This document shows positions 8,599 through 15,895 of a stretch of DNA of 29,381 bases, piece after piece. The notes under the pieces are model-generated. The model made no database searches, was not told where the DNA came from, and saw only the letters and a list, made by a program, of their open reading frames with translations. The stretch comes from Chrysochromulina tobinii (Eukaryota > Haptophyta > Prymnesiales > Chrysochromulinaceae). The position numbers and the translations under genes were made by a program. Within the stretch, counting starts at the first letter, position 1. Each line of letters opens with the position of its first letter. The DNA is taken from contig JWZX01001929.1 of the NCBI GenBank assembly GCA_001275005.1, positions 1 to 29,381 of the forward strand, in the 5' to 3' direction.

Positions 8599-8969
8599 CC
8601 GGGGGCATGATTGTCTACATAGGTATTTTAACTTTCTAGAGGTATAAATACATGTAGTATCTCGAGTAAACGAAGCACATCTGAGCTCTTGCGACTGACT
8701 TTCGCGGCCGAGGACCCCCGCTTTATTTTCGAATCCGGACGAATTTCCTCCTGCATACTGCGGGCATCCCGCCGCACTCCGCTGTGTGAACCGCTGCAGT
8801 AGTGAGCAGGGCAGCTACAGCCTGAAGACACCTTCCTCCGGAACGTGCACTGTTCACGCTCACACCCGCGGCGACTCCGGCCCCGCGCGCCCTTCTCTCG
8901 CGTTTTGCGTGCCTTGGGTGCGACTCCCGTACTGCCGCGCGAGGACCCCGGGGAAGAAAAAGCGAGATC
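8599..8969. other. Upstream region of TPR gene
   Basis: 371 bp. It begins AT-rich with a TATAAATA at 8643-8650, then turns GC-rich. The TATA-like site is ~320 bp before the start codon, which would imply a long leader, so its role is uncertain. No supported gene. Confidence 0.45.
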
Positions 8970-10332
8970 ATGGCGGAGAACCTCAAGGCGCTCGGCAACG
9001 CGGCCTTCAAGGACGGCCGGTTCTTGGAAGCGGTGGAACACTTTACGCAAGCGATCGCCCTCGGACCGCCCAGCCACACGCTCCTCTCCAATCGGTCGGG
9101 GGCGCTCGCCGCCCTCGGCCGCTTTGATGCTGCACTCGCAGACGCCGAGGCGACCCTTGTTATCGCACCGCAGTGGGCCAAGGGTTACTCGCGCAAGGGC
9201 GCCGCGCTGTACGGCCTAGGCCGATACGACGAGGCATTGGCGACGTACGAGGCCGGGCTTGAAGTGGAGCCCTCGAACCAGCAAATGGCACAAGCTGCTG
9301 CCGATGTGCGGCTCAAGCAGACGGCGGCGGCGGCGCCGGCGGCGGCAGCGGCGGGCGCACCGGCTGCCGCCGAGGAATCGGTCTGGGGCAACACCACCGC
9401 CGAGGCAGAGGCACCGAAGGTGGCGGCCAAGAAGGGTGGCTTCTTCGGCTCCTTATCCGCGGCCGCGCAGCAATCCATGGAGAAGACGCGGCTCGCCGCC
9501 GAGAAGATGGCCGCCGATGCACGCAAGGCGACCGAAGCGGCGTCGGCGTCGATGAAGCAGATGCAGCAGGCGCAGAAGCAGCCAGCAGAGTCCACCAAAG
9601 CGCTCGGTACGGCGCCAGAACTGACGGGTCTCATGGCGGCGGCGGCCCGCGACAGCGCGGCGGCGGAGGCGCAGGCGCAGCCAACGGGCGAGGGGGCGTG
9701 GGCGGCGATGCAAAGGAGCCCGGAGGAGCGCAAGGCCGCGGCCGAGAGGGCCAAGGAGCTCGGCAACGTCGCATTCAAAGAGGGTCGGTACGACGAGGCA
9801 GCGCGCTGTTACTCCGACGCTCTGGATAATGAGATGTCGGCCGTGCTCTATTCGAACCGATCGGGAGCGCTCGCGGCGGCGGGCTCGTATGATGTCGCTC
9901 TCTCGGACGCGGAGAGCTGCATTGGGCTCGAGCCTGAGTGGTCCAAGGGGTACGCTGCTGAGGACCTCTTGAGGACCTCTTGATGACCTCTTGGTGACCT
10001 CTTGATGGCCTCTTGATGGCCTCTTGATGGTCTCTTGATGGCCGCGGATTGCGATTGGCAGGTAGACCGTCTCGAAATGCGTTGATTGCCCTCTGATCGA
10101 CCATCGATGGCCCTCTGATTGGCCTTTGATGGGCCTCTGATTGCCCTCTAATTGCCGCTGATTGGCCTTCGATGTCAGGTACGCGCGCAAGGCGGCCGCG
10201 CTTCACGGGCTCAAGAGATACATGGACGCGATCACGACGTACGACGAAGCTCTCAGGTTTGAATCTGGAGATAAGGGCGCCCTGTTGCAAGGTCGGCAGC
10301 AATCCTCGTTTGCACTCGCTATTGAGGAGTGA
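8970..10332 (+). CDS. Two-module TPR co-chaperone-like protein, spliced (exons 8970-9949 and 10179-10332)
   Basis: 377 residues after joining. Module 1 (residues 1-105) has three TPR helices pairs starting LKALGNAAFKDGRFLEAVEH. It shows the carboxylate-clamp pattern that binds the C-terminal EEVD of Hsp70/Hsp90: K-x3-N (KALGN), N in LLSNRS, and K/R in KGYSRK. A long Ala-rich linker (about 110-255, with FFGSLSAAAQQSMEKT and a charged helix) separates it from module 2 (about 258-360: AKELGNVAFKEGRYDEAARC, LYSNRSGAL, then KGYARKAAALHGLKRY across the splice), which repeats the same clamp. The layout is STIP1/HOP-like but lacks DP domains. The splice restores KGYARK, aligned with KGYSRK of module 1. 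The tail ends FALAIEE. Confidence 0.85.
9950..10178 (+). other. Intron of TPR gene, built of ~11-bp repeats
   Basis: 229 bp, GTACGC...GATGTCAG. Nearly the whole intron is a degenerate repeat with an 11-bp period: first variants of cctcttgatgg (about 9961-10040), then variants of ctctgattgcc and gcctctgatgg (about 10080-10172). The heptamer ggtacgc occurs at both junctions: the exon-1 end plus donor, and the acceptor G plus exon-2 start. If retained, translation stops after 10 non-homologous residues. Confidence 0.85.
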
Positions 10333-11067
10333 GGCGAGCGCCATGGCGAGCGCGCGCTGGCCGTGACCTTCTTTGCGTGCCATCGAAGAGTGAGACGAGC
10401 GCCACATGGTGAGCGCGCGGCCACGCCCGCGATGGCTCTCCGCGGCTTCGAGGACGTTCTTCGAGGACCTTCCATGGCCGTCTTCGACCAAAGGGGATGC
10501 AATTTGATTGCAATGGGATGAGTGTGTCTCACGCATGCACGCATGTAGTGTGGTGAGCTTTTGTGGGTCCCGTTGTGTGAGTGTGTGCGTGCACCGCGCG
10601 GTGTGCGCGCGTGCCTGTGCGCCCCCCCCCTGCGGAGAGCTCTGACACACGTCCGGAGGGCGGTAAGAGGGCGGATGGTGGGGCCAAACCGCGCATAGCC
10701 GGGATGCGGAAAAGCACATCATCATCAAGACACCGCTCCGCGGCACACCGGACGGCAGAAAGTGTCGTCTGAAGTTGATTGGTACCGTGGGACCGGTTCA
10801 GCCGATAAGATCCCTCTGGGGGAGCCGGGCACGCACCCGATACGGTAGTCTGTGTGATCCGTGTGCCCGTGTGCGCCCGTGTGTCCCGTATGTGTCCCGG
10901 CTCCCCCCGGTGTTTTTGAACGTATGCTGAGTCCGCCAGATGAGCTGTAACGGACCGCCATTTCGTTGGTCTCCACCTGAAACCACTTCTCGTCAAGCCT
11001 CTTGATTGCATCAACTCCTCTCTCTCGCACCGAGACCGCGCCGGAGCGAGGCACATCGCCAGCGCAC
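10333..11067. other. Intergenic: diverged duplication, then GT-rich sequence
   Basis: 735 bp with no supported gene. About 10321-10355 (spanning the TPR stop codon) is repeated in diverged form at about 10382-10420 (gagtgagRcgagcgcca, then tggYgagcgcgcg). From 10545 to 10625 the strand is GT-rich (tgtgtgagtgtgtgcgtgc) and ends in a run of nine C. 10855-10905 has gtgtgcccgtgtgcg-type repeats. These look like slippage-prone simple sequence upstream of the aminotransferase. Confidence 0.6.
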
Positions 11068-12474
11068 ATGGCAAGGCTCCTGACGGCATTCCTGCTTTTG
11101 GTCAATTCTCTCACGGCCTTCGAGCTCGGCGTGCGTGGCGTGGGCATCTCCGCGCGGTCGTCGCCGCGCACGCCTCTCCCGCAGCTGGTCGCGACGCCCG
11201 CGACGCCCGCCGCGAAGCCAGCCTTCGACCCAGCCGCCTTTGACAAGGTCGTCATGAAAACGTACGGACGCTTCTCGCTCGTCGTGTCGCATGGCCAAGG
11301 CTGCTACCTGTTCGACGACAAGGGCAAAAAGTACCTCGACTGCGCTGCGGGCATTGCGACGTGCTGCCTTGGCCACGCCGACGAGCGGCTGATCAAGGCA
11401 GTCACAGAGCAGATGCGTGAGGTGAACCACGTATCGAACTTGTACTACATCCCGCAGCAGGGCGAGCTCGCACAGCGGCTGGTGGACTCCTCGTGCGCAG
11501 ACCGCGCCTTCTTCTGCAACTCGGGCGCGGAGGCCAACGAGGCCGCGATCAAGCTCGCGAGAAGGCACGCGATCACCAAGCTCGGCGCCAAGCGTCCGGT
11601 GATCATCACGGCGCTGAACTCGTTCCACGGGCGCACCCTCGCGACGATCACGGCCACTGGCCAGGCCAAGTACCAGAAGAATTTTGGCTACGGAGGTAAG
11701 ATGGTCGAGGGCTTTGAGTACGTGCCGTACAATGACGTGGCAGCGCTGAAGAAGATGGTGGCCAAGATCAACGGCGGCTTCTTTTCGAGGCTCTTCAGGC
11801 GCGGGCGCAAGGTGGCGGCGATCATGATGGAGCCGCTGCAGGGCGAAGGCGGCATCACGCCGGCGACCACCGAGTTCTACCGCGCGGCACGCGAGCTCTG
11901 CGACGCGACGGGCGCGCTCCTGATGGCGGATGAGGTGCAGACGGGCATGGGGCGCACTGGAGAGTTCTGGGGCTACATGAAGCATGGCATTGAGGTCGAC
12001 GTGTTCACGACGGCCAAGGCGCTCGGCGGCGGCGTGCCGATCGGCGCGATGTGCTGCAAGGAGAGCGCCAACGTATTCGGCCCTGGCGACCACGCCTCTA
12101 CCTTTGGAGGCAACCCGCTCGCGTGCGCGGCAGGTAACGCGGTGATGAAGGCGTTCGAAGAGGACAATGTTTTGGCGAATGTGAACGCGCGTGGCGAGCA
12201 GCTGCGCGCGGGCCTCCGAGCGCTCGTGGCGACGTATCCGGGCGTCATCAAGGAGGTGCGCGGCTGGGGTCTCATTGTTGGTTGCGAGCTCGAAGAAGCA
12301 TGCGGCTTCGCTGCAGCGGACGTTGTGGCCAAACTTATGGAGAATGGGATGCTCACTGTGCCCGCTGGGCCACGGGTGGTTCGCTTCGTGCCGCCACTCG
12401 TCATCAGCGAGGCGGAGGTGAACGAGGCAATCGACAAGTTTGGCGCGGCGCTGAAGATCCTGAGCGCCAAGTGA
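11068..12474 (+). CDS. argD: Acetylornithine aminotransferase, organellar
   Basis: 468 residues, class III PLP aminotransferase. It converts N-acetylglutamate semialdehyde to N-acetylornithine in arginine synthesis. Residues 1-17 are a signal peptide (MARLLTAFLLLVNSLTAFEL), and residues 20-55 are basic, Ser/Pro/Thr-rich and transit-like, so a plastid location is likely. Core features: YLDCAAGIATCCLGH (89-103), FCNSGAEANEAAIKLAR (PLP phosphate loop, 149-165), SFHGRTLATI (185-194), EPLQGEGGI (255-263), the PLP-ring Asp in DEVQTG (288-293), Schiff-base lysine K317 in TTAKALGGG, and STFGGNPLACAAG. A short basic insert (about 235-248, GGFFSRLFRRGRK) is unusual. Ornithine aminotransferase is the main alternative, but the CFGN/EANEAAIK-type context favours ArgD. 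Start is the first true ATG. The last codons lie inside a minisatellite. Confidence 0.9.
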   Translation: MARLLTAFLLLVNSLTAFELGVRGVGISARSSPRTPLPQLVATPATPAAKPAFDPAAFDKVVMKTYGRFSLVVSHGQGCYLFDDKGKKYLDCAAGIATCCLGHADERLIKAVTEQMREVNHVSNLYYIPQQGELAQRLVDSSCADRAFFCNSGAEANEAAIKLARRHAITKLGAKRPVIITALNSFHGRTLATITATGQAKYQKNFGYGGKMVEGFEYVPYNDVAALKKMVAKINGGFFSRLFRRGRKVAAIMMEPLQGEGGITPATTEFYRAARELCDATGALLMADEVQTGMGRTGEFWGYMKHGIEVDVFTTAKALGGGVPIGAMCCKESANVFGPGDHASTFGGNPLACAAGNAVMKAFEEDNVLANVNARGEQLRAGLRALVATYPGVIKEVRGWGLIVGCELEEACGFAAADVVAKLMENGMLTVPAGPRVVRFVPPLVISEAEVNEAIDKFGAALKILSAK

Positions 12475-12600
12475 GCGCCGTGGTGAGCGCCAAGTGAGCG
12501 CCGTGGTGAGCGCCAAGTGAGCGATGTGGTGAGCGATGTGGTGACCGCCAAGTGAGCGCCGTGGTGAGCGATGTGGTGAGCGATGTGGTGAGCGCTAGTC
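12461..12600. repeat. 11/12-bp minisatellite spanning the argD stop codon
   Basis: About twelve units of gtgagcgccaa (11 bp) or gtgagcgccgtg / gtgagcgatgtg (12 bp) run in tandem. The first unit overlaps the last codons of the aminotransferase (Ser-Ala-Lys-stop), so the stop codon TGA is itself part of the repeat. Confidence 0.9.
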
Positions 12601-12718
12601 ACGAGTGCGGAGGGGGGGGCACGAGGCGGAGTGAGGGGGCACGAAGGGTTCTCGGAAGGGGTGTCCACGCGTTATCGAGCGTACGTAAGCGTACGAAGAG
12701 GTGCGTCCACGTGATGCA

Positions 12719-12950
12719 CAGTGTTCAAAGCCTATGGGGTAATTACCTGAGTAGTGGGAAGGTCCCCCTAGGTCAAAAAAGTGCGCCCCACAGTGTGTTC
12801 AAAGCCTATGGGGTAATTACCTGAGTAGTGGCTAGTGCGGAAGGTCCCCCCGTAGGTCAAAAAAGTGCGCCCCACCGCAGTGTTCAAAGCCTATGGGGTA
12901 ATTACCTGAGTAGTGGGAAGGTCCCCCTAGGTCAAAAAAGTGCGCCACTG
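12719..12950. repeat. Three tandem copies of a ~75-bp repeat
   Basis: Copies start near 12719, 12792 and 12878. Each has gtgttcaaagcctatggggt, aattacctgagtagtgg, then a ggtccccc-taggtcaaaaaa-gtgcgcc block. The middle copy carries a ~10-bp insertion (ctagtgcgg) before ggtccccc. High identity suggests recent amplification. No coding potential. Confidence 0.9.
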
Positions 12951-13315
12951 ATGCGTGATCTGGGGAGCTCAACCGTCAACGCGTATCGGTCGTCCGTGTT
13001 GACGCCACAAGCAACACCTTACTACGCTATCCACTGTCCCGCACACGCAGCAGCGTGTCTTCAGTCGCACGCGCACGTCGTGGCAGACCGACACAAGTGC
13101 TGAACCGATCTACAATGCGGTCAGGTGTTGGCGCGCCGGGTTGCGCGATGCGAGTTGTCGCCCAGACACCGAAGAGTCGAGAGAGCGAGTGTACGACGCC
13201 GGATCGACCGTAGTTATTGTTTGGGACAAGCGGCCGAAGCGCGCCGGAGGCCAACAGATCAAAACCGACACGCCAGACACGACAGCACGAGATCAACAAG
13301 ATTCACACATTAGGC
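12951..13315. other. Intergenic
   Basis: 365 bp between the 75-bp repeat array and the 3' end of the zinc-finger gene. Only small overlapping frames without recognisable domains. Confidence 0.45.
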
Positions 13316-14536
13316 TTAGACCATCAGCATGCGCGTGCGCGAGCGGGAGAGCGCCTTCTTGCAAAACGGGCACTTGAGCTCGATGGCCACCAGCCCGCTC
13401 GTTGACTCCACCAGCCTACCGTGGTCAGGATCGTCCGGGGTGAGCCAGCGCCCGAGGCAGTCAAAGTGCACCGCCTGCCCGCAGCACGGGGTGTATCCCC
13501 ACCCGCCGTCGGGTTCCGACGGGTCTGGTCGATCGCGCGCCGTGCCGATCAAGGTCACTTCCCCGCCCAAGCAGCAGCCGAAGCAAGGACCCTCCTCCTC
13601 CACTTCCAATTCCACCTCCACCTCATCCAACTCGTCATTGTTGCCAGCATGCTCCATGTCGAAGCTGGAAGAAGCGCCTTGCATGTGAGCCGGTCGGCCG
13701 TCCAGCCACTGTCGCCTTTCATCGGGAAGGCCCGCCTCTGTGACTGAGGCCGACAGGGCCACAGCGAGCTGCATGCCCTCCTCGTCCTCGTACCAGTCCT
13801 CGGCCTCCTGTGGGCGCTTGCGGCTGTTGCCGCTCGAGCGCTGCGGCGTTGATGGGAGCACGGCAGGCGCTGGGCGCGCTGCTGGCGAGCGGGCCGCTTG
13901 CAGGCCAAAGTCCACGGCAACCTGACGGCGCATGTCCCGGCGCTGGACGCACTCGAGGTCGTCACACAGGTGCTCCGGCGCATTGTGGCTGCACTGGCCA
14001 TGCGAGCTTGTGCGCATATGTTTCTTGAGGTGGTGCGACCGCGAGAAGCGCTTGCCGCAGCCCTCGTGCTCGCAGGCGAACGGCCGCTCGCCAGTGTGTG
14101 TGCTCTTGTGCCTCGTGAGGGTGTCCGACTGCGTGAAGCGCTTGCCGCAATCCTCGTGGTCGCAGGCGTACGGCTGGTCGCCAGTGTGTGTGCGCTTGTG
14201 CCTCGTGAGGGTGTCCGACTGCGTGAAGCGCTTGCCGCAATCCTCGTGGTCGCAGGCGTACGGCCGGTCACCCGTGTGCGTGCGTTTGTGCTTCGTGAGG
14301 TCGCCCGAATGCGAGAAGCGCTTGCCGCAGCCCTCATGCTCGCAGGCGAACGGCTGGTCGCCAGTGTGTGTGCGCTTGTGTGCCGTGAGGTTGCCCGACA
14401 CTGAGAAGCGCTTGCCGCAGCCCTCGTGCTCGCAGGCGTACGGCTGGTCGCCAGTGTGTGTGCGCTTGTGCCTCGTGAGGTCGCCCGACTGCGTGAAGCG
14501 CTTGCCGCAGCCCTCGTGGTCGCAGGCGAACGCCAT
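13316..14536 (-). CDS. Six-finger C2H2 protein with RING-like C-terminus
   Basis: 406 residues. Residues 1-168 are six C2H2 fingers of 28 residues with TGEKP-like linkers (THTGDQP, THTGERP). Predicted DNA-contact helices are QSGDLTR, VSGNLTA, HSGDLTK, QSDTLTR, QSDTLTR and RSHHLKK. Fingers 4 and 5 are nearly identical in DNA. Residues about 170-300 are low complexity with a basic patch (NSRKRPQEAED) and an acidic run (DELDEVEVELEVEEEG). Residues about 310-400 have a zinc-binding pattern: CFGCC, then CCGQAVHFDCLGRWL, then LKCPFCKKAL (C-x2-C, C..H-x2-C, C-x2-C), which resembles a RING-type fold. So it is a candidate DNA-binding factor with E3-ligase-like or protein-binding activity. The start is the first ATG, immediately before finger 1; an upstream exon cannot be excluded. 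Confidence 0.85.
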   Translation of the reverse strand: MAFACDHEGCGKRFTQSGDLTRHKRTHTGDQPYACEHEGCGKRFSVSGNLTAHKRTHTGDQPFACEHEGCGKRFSHSGDLTKHKRTHTGDRPYACDHEDCGKRFTQSDTLTRHKRTHTGDQPYACDHEDCGKRFTQSDTLTRHKSTHTGERPFACEHEGCGKRFSRSHHLKKHMRTSSHGQCSHNAPEHLCDDLECVQRRDMRRQVAVDFGLQAARSPAARPAPAVLPSTPQRSSGNSRKRPQEAEDWYEDEEGMQLAVALSASVTEAGLPDERRQWLDGRPAHMQGASSSFDMEHAGNNDELDEVEVELEVEEEGPCFGCCLGGEVTLIGTARDRPDPSEPDGGWGYTPCCGQAVHFDCLGRWLTPDDPDHGRLVESTSGLVAIELKCPFCKKALSRSRTRMLMV

Positions 14537-14876
14537 CGTTCTCGACCCAAATTTGGTATTTTGCGACGACGCTTTTGTAAACTCGTTCGTGTTGGGTGAT
14601 TCCGGTCCCAGCTAAAGCTAGACCAGGCTCTGAATCGCGGTGGGTGGGCGGGGGGACACATAACACTCTCGGAACTGTAGATACGCATAATGTGTCGCGT
14701 CGATATTCGAAAGTCCGACCGTCGGCACGCGGAGCCGCCGGAGGAACTTGCAACACCGACGGGCCGTCGGCAGTGCTATTAATAGAGCAACATCAGCCCG
14801 CGCGCGGGCGGCATACGAACCGCATAACAGGGTGCCTATAAGGCTTTCCCCTGGGAATCCCTTTCCCCCAAACGGC

Positions 14877-14990
14877 GGAAAGACCCCCATAATTGGGTTC
14901 TCCCTGCGATCCCCCCTGTCTGGTTCCATGATGGAAAGACCCCCATAATTGGGTTCTCCCTGCGATCCCCCCTGTCTGGTTCCATGATGG
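14877..14990. repeat. 56-bp direct repeat, two tandem copies
   Basis: The unit starts ggaaagacccccataattgg and ends ggttccatgat. Copies at 14877-14932 and 14933-14988 appear identical. Non-coding. Confidence 0.95.
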
Positions 14991-15268
14991 ATACCGTCCT
15001 GTAATCTGGCCCTTCACGTTGGATTCACAGCCGTGTAACTTTGGGCGTCACACGGCAGCGATTGTGTAACTGAAAAGCCCAAGATTTATGCAGCGTGCAG
15101 CACGAACCCAAACTCACACGCTCCCGCGCACCCTCGCCCCCTCAATCCAAAACCCTGTGAAAAAACACACACGCAAAAGCACACCCACCCTCTACCCTAC
15201 CACCAAAAATCCCAAAGCCTGTGCGACGCCTCGCCCTCGGTGTGCGGACGCACCCGATCGCACGCGAT

Positions 15269-15341
15269 AAGGTGTGTGTATTCTGAGCGGGCAGTAACAG
15301 TGCCGTAGCACCGATTGTCGCGTCTGTCGTGTTAACGTTCA
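15269..15341. repeat. 73-bp direct repeat, copy 1
   Basis: Begins aaggtgtgtgtattctgagc and ends cgtgttaacgttca. It matches 15737-15809 with about three differences. After the leading aagg, the unit starts TG and ends CA, like a long terminal repeat. Confidence 0.9.
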
Positions 15342-15350
15342 GAACGCGAT

Positions 15351-15394
15351 CATACAACACCGAGTCATACAACACCGAGTCATACAACACCGAG
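15351..15394. repeat. 15-bp tandem repeat, three copies
   Basis: Three consecutive copies of catacaacaccgagt, the last missing its final base, shortly after the first 73-bp repeat. Confidence 0.95.
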
Positions 15395-15736
15395 AATCAC
15401 GCCAGCACAAGTCACTGTCGCCACTCAGATGTCACATTGTGACCCCGAGTACGGCCTGTGAGGTCGCGTTTTGGTCGCGTTATGGTCCCTAGACTCGGTC
15501 TATGGCCCTCCAGCTATGTGATGTCTCGCGATCTTTGGAGATGTGCATCAAAATCCGGCTTCGCCTCGAATATCGACCCGTGAACCACTTGGCCACATAA
15601 GCTCAACATTTCGAGCTCCAAAACACAATCTCTCGCCTATTCTCAAGTCCTCGATGGTGTGTCTCTTAAAGAATGGTGTGTCCTAGATAAAGAGTGGTCG
15701 ACGTATGACTCACACGTTATGCACACAAGGTCATGT

Positions 15737-15809
15737 AAGGTGTGAGTATTCTGAGCGGGCAGTAACAGTGCCGTAGCACCGGCTGTCGCGTCTGTCGTGT
15801 TAACGTTCA
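15737..15809. repeat. 73-bp direct repeat, copy 2
   Basis: Direct-orientation partner of 15269-15341, 468 bp downstream. It differs at one base near the start (gtgagt for gtgtgt) and two in the middle (ggctg for gattg). It lies ~90 bp upstream of the next gene and may be part of its promoter region. Confidence 0.9.
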
Positions 15810-15895
15810 CACAAGATGCCCTGTACGACACACGCGAAGAGGCATAAGGTCAGCTCGGAGTCCGCCTCTCTTATAGGCATTCATACTAGTACAAC

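Larger units (their letters stand above)
14537..15895. other. Long repeat-bearing intergenic region
   Basis: 1359 bp without a supported gene. It contains the 56-bp direct repeat, a CA/AC-rich stretch at about 15100-15240, a 15-bp triplet repeat and a pair of 73-bp repeats, each listed separately. AT content is higher than in the flanking genes. Confidence 0.6.

Noticed and set aside
8643-8650. TATAAATA as core promoter of the TPR gene
   Set aside because: It is ~320 bp from the start codon with no supporting element; kept only as a note.
11011-12516. 501-residue open frame antisense to argD
   Set aside because: High GC leaves the reverse strand open; the product is Arg/His-rich without a family, whereas the + strand has complete aminotransferase motifs.
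13932-14615. + strand frame with Cys/Trp-rich repeats opposite the zinc fingers
   Set aside because: Its 28-residue periodicity is the mirror of the finger repeats; the - strand frame has all C2H2 ligands.
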